Source: Alopecurus myosuroides
Lineage: Eukaryota > Streptophyta > Magnoliopsida > Poales > Poaceae
Direction: 5' to 3'
Length of the DNA stretch: 64,000 bases
Assembly: GCA_028641055.1 (NCBI GenBank)
Contig: CM054060.1
Coordinates: forward strand, 241,704,833-241,768,832
Numbering within the stretch: position 1 is the first letter of the stretch; each line of letters begins with the position of its first letter. Both the position numbers and the translations under genes were made by a program. Of the stretch, positions 33,677 through 44,631 are shown one piece after another. The notes beneath the pieces were generated by a model. The model had not been told where the DNA came from. It ran no database searches and worked only from the letters and a program-made list of their open reading frames with translations.

Positions 33677-33915
33677 TACGAGCGAGGGAGGATAAGGCAA
33701 TCTCCTGTCGAACGGCCACCCGATCGTGCGATTTGCTTTTTTTTTTCTTTTCTTTTCTACAGTAAGAGAGAGAGCACTGTGCGGTTATCTGTAGGGCGTT
33801 GATTAGCAGCGCCCACCACGAAGGACGACGTGTGATGTGATGTTTTCCAAACCTGGCGGGTGCTGGGAGGCAGACGACGTACCGCGGTACGTTAATCACG
33901 GACAAGTCTTTACTA

Positions 33916-34173
33916 CTCCATCCGTCCTAAAATATAATACGTCCTTTAATTTACGTTGGTCAACGATGTTTAACTTGGACCATAATTTATTCTTATAATA
34001 TGTCTATAAAATTAGTACAAAGATATATAAATTGAAAGATTTTTACAAGACGATTCCTACGGTACCAATATACATTCTTAATCCATATAATTTATTACAT
34101 ATTATTGGTCAAAGTCAGACATTGTTGACCAGCATAAAAAAAAAGGACGCCTTGTATTTTGGGACGGAGGGAG
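33916..34173. mobile_element. Stowaway-like MITE (tandem unit 1)
   Basis: Starts CTCCATCCGTCCTAAAATAT and ends TATTTTGGGACGGAGGGAG, with TA on both sides (33914-33915 and 34174-34175). 258 bp. Confidence 0.93.
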
Positions 34174-34476
34174 TATTAAATACGACTCCCATCATCCGTT
34201 CTCCATCGATTGCTCGTTCCGCTTGAGTTGATCCATCGCTACTTGACAGCCTAGAGATAAGGCGCAGTTACAAATAAGGCAATCTCCAAATCAGTCTCAA
34301 TCCGTATCCTCCAGTCAATCTCAAATAAGGCAGGCTCGCAATCAAATAGGTACCGAATCGTCTGAAAAACGATCAATCAATTATGGCAGTGTAATCACGG
34401 AGGCAAATCAGACTTGCCAAATAACTAGGGCACAAACACGGCCTCCAATCTAATCATCATCAAATGTTATGCCGAC

Positions 34477-34689
34477 CTACTGCCCCGCGCTCTCAACCAT
34501 GATCTTGCTTGGCTGATCAGATTCCTCGCCCATCCTGGCGAGCTGCCCTAGCTCCACTGTCGATGCCATCGTCGACCTGGTTGGGACACATGTCACCATC
34601 GCGGCGTCTCCAGGACACATAGCCACGGTGAGGAAATCATTGTACATGTCCTTCTCAACTTCTATATGAGGATTCACCCGAGGATTCAC
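34477..34689 (-). CDS. Exon-like ORF, 70 codons (tandem unit 1)
   Basis: Open minus-strand frame ending in a stop, with a splice-acceptor-like AATTCACAG just upstream. The product includes MYNDFLTVAMCPGDAAMVTC. It has protein-like composition but no recognised family. Identical but for one residue in tandem unit 2. Confidence 0.3.
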   Translation of the reverse strand: MNPRVNPHIEVEKDMYNDFLTVAMCPGDAAMVTCVPTRSTMASTVELGQLARMGEESDQPSKIMVESAGQ

Positions 34690-35156
34690 CTGTGAATTCC
34701 AGAATTATGGCTATAAATTGCATGATTTAAGGTAAAAGTTAGCTCTTCCTACTGTATAGATTAAATAAAGTTCTCAATCTGCCATGAAAAACGATTATAA
34801 GCCTTTCCTTGTTCTTATGTACTTGATCCACTTCAGCCCCTCCTTGAAAATAGGCTTCTCCTAAGACTTGGTGTAATATTTCCGAAATATAGAGGCATTT
34901 TCTGTAGAACGGAGGGAGTACGAGCGAGGGAGGATAAGGCAATCTCCTGTCGAACGGCCACCCGATCGTGCGATTTGCTTTTTTTTTCTTTTCTTTTCTA
35001 CAGTAAGAGAGAGAGCACTGTGCGGTTATCTGTAGGGCGTTGATTAGCAGCGCCCACCACGAAGGACGACGTGTGATGTGATGTTTTCCAAACCTGGCGG
35101 GTGCTGGGAGGCAGACGACGTACCGCGGTACGTTAATCACGGACAAGTCTTTACTA

Positions 35157-35413
35157 CTCCATCCGTCCTAAAATATAATACGTCCTTTAATTTACGTTGG
35201 TCAACGATGTTTAACTTGGACCATAATTTATTCTTATAATATGTCTATAAAATTAGTACAAAGATATATAAATTGAAAGATTTTTACAAGACGATTCCTA
35301 CGGTACCAATATACATTCTTAATCCATATAATTTATTACATATTATTGGTCAAAGTCAGACATTGTTGACCAGCATAAAAAAAAGGACGCCTTGTATTTT
35401 GGGACGGAGGGAG
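35157..35413. mobile_element. Stowaway-like MITE (tandem unit 2)
   Basis: Duplicate of 33916-34173, 257 bp, flanked by TA (35155-35156 and 35414-35415). It arose through the segment duplication, not a second insertion. Confidence 0.93.
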
Positions 35414-35716
35414 TATTAAATACGACTCCCATCATCCGTTCTCCATCGATTGCTCGTTCCGCTTGAGTTGATCCATCGCTACTTGACAGCCTAGAGATAA
35501 GGCGCAGTTACAAATAAGGCAATCTCCAAATCAGTCTCAATCCGTATCCTCCAGTCAATCTCAAATAAGGCAGGCTCGCAATCAAATAGGTACCGAATCG
35601 TCTGAAAAACGATCAATCAATTATGGCAGTGTAATCACGGAGGCAAATCAGACTTGCCAAATAACTAGGGCACAAACACGGCCTCCAATCTAATCATCAT
35701 CAAATGTTATGCCGAC

Positions 35717-35929
35717 CTACTGCCCCGCGCTCTCAACGATGATCTTGCTTGGCTGATCAGATTCCTCGCCCATCCTGGCGAGCTGCCCTAGCTCCACTGT
35801 CGATGCCATCGTCGACCTGGTTGGGACACATGTCACCATCGCGGCGTCTCCAGGACACATAGCCACGGTGAGGAAATCATTGTACATGTCCTTCTCAACT
35901 TCTATATGAGGATTCACCCGAGGATTCAC
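35717..35929 (-). CDS. Exon-like ORF, 70 codons (tandem unit 2)
   Basis: Duplicate of the frame at 34477-34689 with one substitution (Met to Ile near the C-terminus). The function is not recognised. Confidence 0.3.
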   Translation of the reverse strand: MNPRVNPHIEVEKDMYNDFLTVAMCPGDAAMVTCVPTRSTMASTVELGQLARMGEESDQPSKIIVESAGQ

Positions 35930-36360
35930 CTGTGAATTCCAGAATTATGGCTATAAATTGCATGATTTAAGGTAAAAGTTAGCTCTTCCTACTGTATAGA
36001 TTAAATAAAGTTCTCAATCTGCCATGAAAAACGATTATAAGCCTTTCCTTGTTCTTATGTACTTGATCCACTTCAGCCCCTCCTTGAAAATAGGCTTCTC
36101 CTAAGACTTGGTGTAATATTTCCGAAATATAGAGGCATTTTCTGTAGAAACTGATTCTATTCGAAAGGCAGTTTGTTGATAACTTCTCCCTGTATAGACG
36201 GACTCTATTCAATGTTTAAATCAACGACATGACCAAACTTGTACATGGCAAGAAACTCAAATTGTCTCCACGATACAGCTCCTGTCGATTTGGATTGTAT
36301 GGATTCTATTCAAGACAGGTTGTTGATTAGCAGAGTGTTATCTATCGCTAGGCAACATAC

Positions 36361-36630
36361 TCTATATATAAGCAACGTACGCACTAATCGCCGCAAAGTA
36401 AGGATTATGGCGAGTTTCCATGTTGCCGACGCGTGGGAGTACCTTGCCATCATGGGGCAACAGCGATGCCAGGCTCGCAAAGAAGGTGTGGGTATTCGTG
36501 GGGCATAAACCATGAGGGCCGAGAAGCCACCTTCAGCCTTCCCATGGTCTTCACGATTGGCACCAAGATCACGGCCGCCGGTGCCGAGGAGTCGAACCCG
36601 AAATACCTAGAGGCACAACGCGAAGCTTAA
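36361..36630 (+). pseudogene. Small promoter-linked frame with a frame change
   Basis: CTCTATATATAAG near 36360 is a TATA-like site about 50 bp upstream of an ATG at 36409. That frame gives 32 residues (MASFHVADAWEYLAIMGQQR...) and stops. A +1 frame then stays open to 36630 (product ends PKYLEAQREA). Together they resemble one short protein broken by a frameshift. The family is not recognised. Confidence 0.3.
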
Positions 36631-37080
36631 TTCCCCCCCCCCCCCCTCCACACACACACACAACCTTGCCATCAGAAAACTATAGAGTTAAGGGTCTTAA
36701 TCTCTACTACCAAATGATATCTTTATTAATAATTTAGATACGTTATCATGGGAAACTTGTTGCTTTACTTTTGTGCACACCATAGTAAATTAACGGTCCT
36801 GTTTTGGAGACAGTTTCGAGTTTGCCAGGAGATTCAAGCTTAGTATTTTATGGAGTTTATTTTTTGCTTACATATGTAGTTCTCTGATTGCAAAAATTTG
36901 AAATCTAAAAATGTAACTCGACCAATATGTGCTTGTCAGTCCAACATTCATTACGTACGAAAGGTGATAAAATTACTGGTTGTATTTAGCACACGACAGA
37001 AACAGTAAATGCAAGTTCATACCTTCTGATTTATAGTCTTGGATATGACGTAAAGATCCATTTTGAACATCTCTGCCAAT
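36631..37080. other. No gene seen; homopolymer and CA tract
   Basis: A run of C followed by a short CA repeat lies at about 36633-36661. The remainder is AT-rich with no supported feature. Confidence 0.5.
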
Positions 37081-37313
37081 TGGGCTATATATATTGCTGG
37101 AAGCCGATTTTCACGATGAACATCTCTTTATCGTTCCTCTGCCATTGATGACACAATTCAGAAGTTCCATTTGTCTTCTTTGTCCCCTTTGAAATTCCAT
37201 CAATCAGCAAGCATACATAATGCATGCACACATAGAGAAAGATAGGTACTCTGAAATGTAAGTAAGTACTGTTTATTTGGCACATAAATTTCATCTGGAT
37301 AGGTGAAACAAAC

Positions 37314-38010
37314 CTTGATGAGGTGTATCCTTCTGTGCCCGGTTTCATAGCAATTATGGAAAAATGATCTCAGCTTGGCCTCTTTCTCTGGGTCTGGATC
37401 CTTCTTGGCCAACCATCGGTGGCACGTCGAGATCATTAGAAATCACTTGTTGCAGGACATAAAGTCAATTGTTCTCATGGTCACTTCGGAGATTTGTCAA
37501 CGACATGAGCTACAGGTAGAGGATTTAATCTGGAAACAACCATGATGAGCTTGTCAGTCTAACCTACGTTTATAGAAGTATTTAGCGCAGAAGATGATCT
37601 TGTCAATCGCTTGAAAAATGTTTACCTGATGAGGACTGCATAAGCGGGTTGCCCCTTCGTCAATGTTGTTCCGGGAGCGGCACCTGCCGCTGGGGCGTAG
37701 CGCGGCACGGGGGTGACTGCATCAGTGGGGGCGGGAGAGGGTGGCGCCATGTTTCGATGTGCACCATCGGCGACCTCGCGCAAGGCTGCGTAGGCCGGAG
37801 GCCGTGGGAGAGCAGCCGGCAGTGAGGAGCTGATCGACTTCCACGAGCTGCGCAGGCGCGCTCGGTCATGGCATGGCAGAAGGAGGCGAGGGGCGAGCGC
37901 CGCTGGACCGGGCAGGAGGATGAAGATCTCCTCCAAGTTCTCGTCCGCGAGGGCCAGGAGCGGCATCTGTCTCCCGCATCGTTGGTTGGCAGCGCCGGCG
38001 AGGCCATGGC
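37314..38010 (-). pseudogene. F-box-like gene relic with candidate exons
   Basis: On the minus strand the frame from 37966 reads LLALADENLEEIFILLPGPA and then AALA, close to the start of grass F-box domains (L.DE.LEEIF..LP.PA.LA). The expected continuation (ASFCHAMTE) is in another frame, so a frameshift breaks the F-box. A second open stretch at 37314-37436 (WLAKKDPDPEKEAKLRSFFH) ends at a good donor, AAG|GTTTGT. Both may belong to one gene. Intact F-box proteins recruit substrates to SCF ubiquitin ligases. Confidence 0.45.
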
Positions 38011-38204
38011 GGGCGGCCGGTCGAGCGCCGGCGGCGTAGAGAGAAGGATGGGGATCGGTGGTTGTGGCTTCGGGCTTGTGGTGCAGAAGCTCCAGGATGT
38101 GATCGAGCGGCCCATGGAAGAAGATGGAAGCTCAGTGAGGAGTGGCGAACCGGAGATGGGGTCAACAAGAGCCAAAGAGTGATGATTAGTTTTTTTTTTT
38201 ATTA

Positions 38205-38530
38205 GGTCATCCGTAATGGTCCAGCTTGGCTCGTATCTTAGAGAGAGCCAGGTCAGATAATTGCTTACGTGGAGATAATTAAATGAAGAGAAACGTAGGA
38301 ACCGTTTCCTATATAGTCTACGGCTCTTGACACATAAACCAAAACAAAAGAATATCTTACTAATCGTTTGACCAATTAGCAGCCAGGTCTGTTGCTGGGC
38401 ATGGAGAAAAGGAATTAAATGTGGTGGGTCAAATAAGAAACGATGGACTGTATGTTGACGTCTCTTCATAATCGTTGATGACCTGTAACAGCATTAGATA
38501 CGGCTTTGCCATTCTCCACTACGGAAGGCC
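38205..38530. mobile_element. Tourist-like MITE (first of an adjoining pair)
   Basis: Imperfect terminal repeats GGTCATCCGTAATGG and CCACTACGGAAGGCC, flanked by TTA at 38202-38204 and 38531-38533. 326 bp. Confidence 0.75.
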
Positions 38531-38533
38531 TTA

Positions 38534-38843
38534 GACTAGTCATAGTGGTGGTATCATAGGTGGTATCATGCAATTTGGTCCCACAAAAAAATGATGTGGC
38601 AGCTAATTAAAGAAGAGAGGGATGATAAGAGTAACATAGATAGATACCGTATCATGACACGTAAAACTAGAAAAAGTAATGCCAACTAAATCTTATACAA
38701 ACATTTATATTGAGATTCTACAAAATAATAAATAGAGTGGGACTATAATACTACCACATGATACTATACACTATAGAGGTAGTATCATATATCAATAACA
38801 TGCGCATGATACTTGTATATGATACTCCCCACTATGAGCAGTC
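38534..38843. mobile_element. Tourist-like MITE (second of an adjoining pair)
   Basis: Terminal repeats GACTAGTCATAGTGG and CCACTATGAGCAGTC, flanked by TTA at 38531-38533 and 38844-38846. 310 bp. The TTA at 38531 is shared with the preceding MITE. Confidence 0.88.
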
Positions 38844-38895
38844 TTACAGTATAGCCAAAGGGACATGTCGAGTTGTCGAACAGAGAGAGAGGGTG

Positions 38896-39768
38896 CGATA
38901 GAGACAAAGGTGTCCGATCTTTCGATGAGATGATAACTACGATTTGGGTGGCGTTGACGTTGACGATCCGACTACAAACGTACGAGGACGCTGCGCCTTA
39001 GCAATCGATACACCAACTCCGGGAGGTTCTTGACAGCGCCGTAGCACAATCGACCCAACCACTCAGGTCTAGTTCCTGCAATCAATCGAGAACAAGCAAG
39101 AACCAAATATGCAATCAGAATTGCGGATAAAATATGAAGTAGATTGATAGATGAGATTCTGCAAGTGCGTAGTACAAGAGATCTATCCAACACTCGTGCC
39201 TATGGCGAAGACTAGCAAATAAAGCTGAGTTCTTTTTAACTAAACAAAATCCGAGTCTAAACTGAGGCCTATGGAGGGTATATATGAAGGAGAGACTTGG
39301 GTGACGGCCAAGGAGGAGGAAGGACGTCCCAAGGCACCAAAAATCCAACCCTAATTCGTACAAGGCCTCTGGGCCCAATTAGAGGTGACGCATCACCTTT
39401 TTCCTGGATTCCTGCCCCATTTTCAACTACATGGTCGGACTGTTTTTGGCCATAACGTTTCGCTCGAATCGAATTTTGAGGTCAGCCCAATTTTGCTGGA
39501 AAGTGCAAGAGATCTACTTTCCAACAAAAACAGATTCATCCCATTTGGAGCCCGTATGCAAAAGTTATAGCCTTGTAAAGTCAGGTATATTTCTGCAGTC
39601 CGAATCTGTATCCAGAACGTGGAGTAGTGGGACTCTATCTTCTCTTGGACCCAAAGTGACGTGGGAGAACTCCTTGAGCAGCATATAATCATTTCCCTTA
39701 TTTCTTGATGAAGTTTAGAGGAAGTAGTAATTGTCTTGGTCGTATCCGGCCTGGTCATGTCCTCATCA
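38896..39768 (-). mobile_element. 3' LTR of the gypsy-type element
   Basis: 873 bp; on the plus strand it runs from GATAGAGACAAAGGTGTCCG to CATGTCCTCATCA, followed by TCCTCCCTTTCTT, the complement of the purine tract. A TATA-like ATATATACCC lies near 39280 on the minus strand. The terminal T appears mutated to C. Confidence 0.88.
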
Positions 39769-39812
39769 TCCTCCCTTTCTTGAAAGATAAGCCGTCCTCG
39801 GCCCTGTTTCTT

Positions 39813-41363
39813 CTAAAACAAGGATAACAAAAGAGACAAGGTATACGCATGATAGATGTAAATGTCATCCATTTGTATTTCTCTTAATTTTTGCACATAT
39901 GACACATATATACATGGGTAAGTGGTATGTCTTGTTAAATATAAAACCAAATAATTATCGCAAGAAACAAACCACATTAAATTATTGCAACTCAGTTTGC
40001 ACATATAATTGAAGATTTTATTCATAACATTGATATTGCGATGCACATCATTAAACCATCCCAACATTGTTACACAAATAAGTGATGTATCAAAAATTCT
40101 AGCCAAAACTTGTATAGATAAGCAATCATGCAACAAGTTACTTAGCATAAAATCACTACCAGAGTTGGAGGTCATATCAAAATGATTGAACATATGCATC
40201 AAGTTATTTTCTTTGAAGATGTTACTATGATCGATCCCAAATGAAAAATTGTATTTGAGATAGAAAATATATAACACATAATTGTCATAATGGAACAAAG
40301 AATATCTCAGCAATAAGCAATCATAATTGCAAGTGTAAGTGAAACTCATGTAATCATGATCATGAGAAGAAACACATATGTAGAAGTTCTTATTGTTCAA
40401 TACTAAATCCAATGTCCTCACAGAAGATCGATGACCAAATTTTTGAAAAACAAGTTCAAACCAATCCATAAAATGTGACAACAAAATAGGTTTAAACCAT
40501 GCTTCAACTGCGCTACTCTGATAATTATGAATATGAGATGGATGGACAACAAATTTATCAATAATATGTCCAACATGTAAGATGCAACTCAAATTGCAAA
40601 TATAAGTGAAGCACAAATCAGTAGCACAACTAGGTAATAACTTATGGGACACACATAATGGATATGACGAACTAGTTTCTAATGTATCAACTACACCAGA
40701 ATGTATCACATGATCATGAAAATTATGAACAATCCCATAGCAACAATACATTGGCCTATAGCATAGATTGCTGAAAACAACAATATCATCATACGTGACA
40801 CAAATTTTATGCACCCAAAATTTATTATTAATACCATAATCACCAATCAGCTGAAAGGTTAAATTAGGGACATAAACACTTTTGAACGTACACAAACATG
40901 TGATTTCAGAAATTTTATGCTTATCATGTGACAAAGACATAGGTGAATCCATTGGAACACAAAACAAAGTATTAACATGATGAATTGTAGCCAAAACTTC
41001 ATCATTCCTAATAAATTCTATATGATCCAATTCAGAGTTAATTATTAAATCAGATGGTTCGTTTGCATTAACTCTTATTTCAGTGGGCGCACTCGTATAA
41101 ATAGATGCATTAACATCAATAATAGGTGCACTGAAAACAGTAGCTACTTGGGTTATTTGATCACATGTTAAAGTCAAATCAGCAACATAGTTCTCTAAGA
41201 TAGGTGGTGTGACCAAAACAACTGGTAACTCAACACATGATGTATGCAAATCCTCATGGAATATATCAATAGCATGTGGAGGAACAGAATCAGTACAATT
41301 ATTATTACCATATATGTCCAACTCAGATGGTGTAGGTACTAGCGATGCAGACACATCCCGAGC
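39813..41363 (-). CDS. ORF2 of the gypsy-type element, unknown (about 515 codons)
   Basis: This frame is continuous with gag, separated only by one TAA codon at 41366-41364. The product is rich in Cys, His, Tyr, Phe and Asn, with Ile/Val/Leu runs. I see no DTG protease triad, YVDD polymerase box, HHCC zinc finger or chromodomain. In position it replaces pol. It could be a decayed or novel product supplied in cis, possibly made by stop-codon readthrough of gag. Its length without stops in AT-rich DNA argues that it was maintained until recently. Confidence 0.6.
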   Translation of the reverse strand, partial: ARDVSASLVPTPSELDIYGNNNCTDSVPPHAIDIFHEDLHTSCVELPVVLVTPPILENYVADLTLTCDQITQVATVFSAPIIDVNASIYTSAPTEIRVNANEPSDLIINSELDHIEFIRNDEVLATIHHVNTLFCVPMDSPMSLSHDKHKISEITCLCTFKSVYVPNLTFQLIGDYGINNKFWVHKICVTYDDIVVFSNLCYRPMYCCYGIVHNFHDHVIHSGVVDTLETSSSYPLCVSHKLLPSCATDLCFTYICNLSCILHVGHIIDKFVVHPSHIHNYQSSAVEAWFKPILLSHFMDWFELVFQKFGHRSSVRTLDLVLNNKNFYICVSSHDHDYMSFTYTCNYDCLLLRYSLFHYDNYVLYIFYLKYNFSFGIDHSNIFKENNLMHMFNHFDMTSNSGSDFMLSNLLHDCLSIQVLARIFDTSLICVTMLGWFNDVHRNINVMNKIFNYMCKLSCNNLMWFVSCDNYLVLYLTRHTTYPCIYVSYVQKLREIQMDDIYIYHAYTLSLLLSLF

Positions 41364-42113
41364 TTATGGTGGTGTGACGTCAACAAATTCTTGAGTGGTT
41401 GTCATGGTAGGTGTAGTGCTCGAGAGTTTAACCTTCTTTATTGTTGATGAAAGTAATTTCATCGAACTCTTGTCGGTCTTATTGCCACGTCTTCGTATTT
41501 CCTGTTCAGCTTTACAAGCAAGACAAAAGAGATGGTCTATAGAATATATCTCATCTTCACATAGTAATCTTTTCTGAATATCATGGTGTAACCCTCTCCA
41601 AAATCTATCCATAAACTCTTCTTCACTTTCTTCTAAAAGTGAATGCAACAAGGTACTTTCTAACTTATCATAATATTCCCTTACATTGTTATTACCTTGT
41701 TTTAAAGTTTTCAGTTTCTTAACCATGTCACGAGTATAATATGATGGAACAAATTTATATCTCATAGCAAGTTTCAAGTCATGCCAAGTAATAGGTATAT
41801 AATCAGGATATAAATGACAATATTCATTCCACCAAATAGAAGCCAAACCAGTAAATGTAGAAATTGCGAATTTAACTTTCTTATTCTCAGAAATATTATG
41901 GGAAACAAATATTGCATTAGTGTCAAATTCCCATTCAATGTATAAAGCAGGTTTACAACGACCCTCAAAAGATGGCATAGAAACAGTAACCTGGTCATAT
42001 ACATGAGTACGTGTTTCTACCTTCCGTGGTCGATGTTCATGTGATGTAGGAGTCAGTTCATCTCCAACTATAGACGAATCCCAATTACATCGAGCTCCAA
42101 GGACATGCCATGA
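41364..42113 (-). CDS. Gag (Retrotrans_gag domain) of the gypsy-type element
   Basis: The frame is open from 42113 to the stop at 41364. The first in-frame ATG is at 41978 (MPSFEGRCKPALYIEWE). Recognisable gag-domain features are the W-E near the start, KVKFAISTFTGLASIWWNEY, TWHDLKLAMRYKFVPSYY, LKQGNNNVREYYDKLE and FMDRFWRGLHHDIQKRL. This is the capsid-like domain of gypsy gag. No CCHC zinc knuckle is seen before the stop. Similarity to gag starts upstream of the ATG (VYDQVTVSMPSF), so the true start may have been lost. Confidence 0.88.
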   Translation of the reverse strand, partial: SWHVLGARCNWDSSIVGDELTPTSHEHRPRKVETRTHVYDQVTVSMPSFEGRCKPALYIEWEFDTNAIFVSHNISENKKVKFAISTFTGLASIWWNEYCHLYPDYIPITWHDLKLAMRYKFVPSYYTRDMVKKLKTLKQGNNNVREYYDKLESTLLHSLLEESEEEFMDRFWRGLHHDIQKRLLCEDEIYSIDHLFCLACKAEQEIRRRGNKTDKSSMKLLSSTIKKVKLSSTTPTMTTTQEFVDVTPP

Positions 42114-42550
42114 TTAGTAGAAGACAAGAACAAATCATAATAGATGTTCCTATTCCTACTAGGATGTGGTGGCAAGTCGCATAATCCTTCCAGCAAAAAT
42201 AAAGTTCTTACAAGTTCTCACCCAACAGCAGGAGGTGACTGGCAACGAACGATGTCAAGTCTCACTGAAGATTAGATGGAGCGATTGCCAGGTGAAAGTC
42301 ACAACGCACGATGTAGAATTTGTGGAGCTTTAGGAGGCTTGAATATAATAATCAAATCAGGAATGCAAGTTGAATAAACGCTCAAAGACGGTACTGTGTT
42401 GGTCCTAGGCTAGACCGTTTTAGAGACGCGAGTCTATAACACCAATAACATCACGGCGCGGCAACAACAAGCAAAAAGAGAAGAAGTATGAGCAAAGAGC
42501 AGTTAAAAAAAACTGCACTAAAGAGAGTAAGTTTTTTTTTTGCTTTCGCT

Positions 42551-42715
42551 CTCTCCAAACCTCAGACTATGTCTATGGTCAGGCGAGATCATGATTTTTT
42601 TTTTTTGCTTTCGTTCTCTCCAAACCTCAGACTATGTCTATGGTTAGGCGAGATCACGATTTTTTTTAGGCTCTCTCCAAACCTCAGACTATGTCTGTGG
42701 TCAGGAGAGATCACG
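42551..42715 (+). repeat. Three-unit tandem repeat in the leader
   Basis: CTCTCCAAACCTCAGACTAT begins at 42551, 42616 and 42673. Poly-T runs separate units of 65 and 57 bp. It lies in the leader between the gag and the primer site. Confidence 0.85.
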
Positions 42716-42767
42716 TTTTTTTATAGTAGGTCACGAATTTGGAGTCCCAAACTGATTAGAACTCTAA

Positions 42768-43140
42768 TCTATCTATACTTCTTATAAAGCAAAACCCCAC
42801 TAAGATGCATTTATGATTTTTCTATCTCAACATGCAAGCTATCCACATCATCCACTCTATTAGCCAATCAATTGTCCATGTCATCTCCACTAACAAATAA
42901 TTAATAATGTTACATCTTTCATGCAACATATCCATGTCATCTTTTTTCAGTCATACAATTGTCCATGTCACTAATACGCAATGCTCAATTATATAGTAAT
43001 TTCACACAAATTAAATTTGTTATAAACATTGTTATGATAAATTGAATCTTGACAGATGAATATTCTGTGTGTCTTATGCGGGCCCATTCCGCATTTTTTT
43101 TAAAAAAAATCCCGCCGCAACGCGCGGGGTATTCTTCTAG
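42768..43140 (+). mobile_element. Complete small non-autonomous Helitron (373 bp)
   Basis: 5' end TCTATCTATACTTCTTATAA follows an A. The 3' end has hairpin CCCGCCGCAACGCGCGGGG, then ATTCTT and terminal CTAG, followed by T. Both termini and the A/T target context match plant Helitrons. No coding capacity. Confidence 0.92.
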
Positions 43141-43745
43141 TTGATAGAAACAAGGATTGAAACAACTAGAAAACCCTAGCCCTTAACTAGGAGCGTGGAA
43201 GCGGCGCACGGGGACAAGTGGAGACGCACGCGTGCGGATGGAAGCTATTGGCGGCGCGATGCAATGTGGTGATGGCGGTGCAACGGAAGCTTGTAGAACA
43301 GCGATGATGGTGGATATTGTTTATGGTAAGTGGAAGCGGTAGTAGATGCGAGAGGAGGTGTGAGTGGATGGAGATGCACACGCAGCGGTGCGGTTAGATG
43401 GAGATGTGCGAGCAGCGGTGGATGGTGTGGTAGCGGAAAAATTGGTGGTGCACAGCAATGGTGATCTGCGAGCGTGCAAGGTGATGCGGCAGCGGCGATG
43501 ACAAACTATGCAAAGAACTCGAAACTCTACGGGACTAGACGGTAAGACCAGCAACTTAACACGACGATGTAGACGAGAACTCAACGATGCAATGCACTGA
43601 AAAGAAAATGCGAGAGGCTCGGACTGGTTGTAGGACAATATGATCTAATATATATATTTTTGTATGGATTTTTCAGTGGACTATAGGTATGAAGAACAAA
43701 TTGAATCTAATCTATGAAAAACAGTAAATCTCACCGATCAACCTG
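43141..43745 (-). other. 5' leader of the gypsy-type element
   Basis: Untranslated sequence between the primer site and the Helitron. It is moderately GC-rich (43190-43560) with GCAGCGGTG phrases repeated. No supported gene. Confidence 0.6.
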
Positions 43746-43758
43746 AAATCTGATACCA
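43746..43758 (-). other. Primer-binding site
   Basis: The minus strand reads TGGTATCAGATTT two bases inside the LTR end, consistent with a tRNA-Met type primer. Confidence 0.8.
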
Positions 43759-43760
43759 CT

Positions 43761-44631
43761 TGATAGAGACAAAGATGTCCGATCTTTCGATGAGATGATA
43801 ACTACGATTTGGGTGGCGTTGACGTTGACGATCCGACTACAAACGTACGAGGACGCTGCGTCTTAGCAATCGCTACACCAACTCCGGGAGGTTCTTGACA
43901 GCGCCGTAGCACAATCGACCCAACCACTCAGGTCTAGTTCCTGCAATCAACCGAGAACAAGCAAGAACCAAATATGCAATAAGAATTGCGGATAAAATAT
44001 GAAGGACATTGATATATGGGATTCTGCAAGTGTGTAGTACAAGAGGTCTATCCGACACTCGTGCCTATGGCGAAGACTAGCAAATAAAGCTGAGTTCTTT
44101 TTAACTAAACAAAATCCGAGTCTAAACTGAGGCCTATGGAGGGTATATATGAAGGAGAGACTTGGGTGACGGCCAAGGAGGAGGAAGGACGTCCCAAGGC
44201 ACCAAAAATCCAACCCTAATTCGTACAAGGCCTTTGGGCCCAATTAGAGGTGACGCAACACCTTTTTCATGAATTCCTGTCCCATTTTCAACTACATGGT
44301 CGGACTGTTTTGGCCATAACGTTTCGCTCGAAACGAATTTTTAGGTGAGGCCAATTTTTCTGGAAAGTGCAAGAGATCTACTTTCCAACAAAAAAAGATT
44401 CATCCCATTTGGAGCCCGTATGCAAAAGTTATAGCCTTGTGAAGTCAGTTATATTTCTGCAGTCCGAATCTGTGTCCAGAACGTGGAGTAGGGGGACTCT
44501 ATCTTCTCTTGGACCCAAAGTGACGTGGGAGAACTCCTTGAGCAGCATCTAATCATGTCCCTTATTTCTTGATGAAGTTTATAGGAAGTAGTAATTGTCT
44601 TGGTCGTATCCGCCGGGTCATGTCCTCATCA
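43761..44631 (-). mobile_element. 5' LTR of the gypsy-type element
   Basis: 871 bp; plus-strand ends TGATAGAGACAAAG and CATGTCCTCATCA. Aligned along its length with 38896-39768. It is followed by the purine tract complement (44632-44644) and not by flanking DNA. Confidence 0.88.

Larger units (their letters stand above)
27037..33689 (+). repeat. Segmental duplication, copy A
   Basis: Collinear with 44684-50620, 60101-60154 and 60359-60693, differing by about 1-3% where compared. Copy A lacks the 9.5-kb CACTA-derived DNA of copy B. Copy A alone has the Stowaway MITE at 33553, lacks the 204-bp segment 60155-60358, and has 196 bp that copy B lost near 49910. A 76-codon frame (33322-33549) is also present in copy B. 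Confidence 0.95.
33665..36146 (+). repeat. Tandem duplication of 1.24 kb
   Basis: Unit 1 is 33665-34906 and unit 2 is 34907-36146. They differ by one or two poly-T/A length changes and a few substitutions (for example 34498 versus 35737). The junction shows GAA microhomology between the unit start (in the Stowaway terminal repeat) and the unit end (TTCTGTAGAA). Confidence 0.95.
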
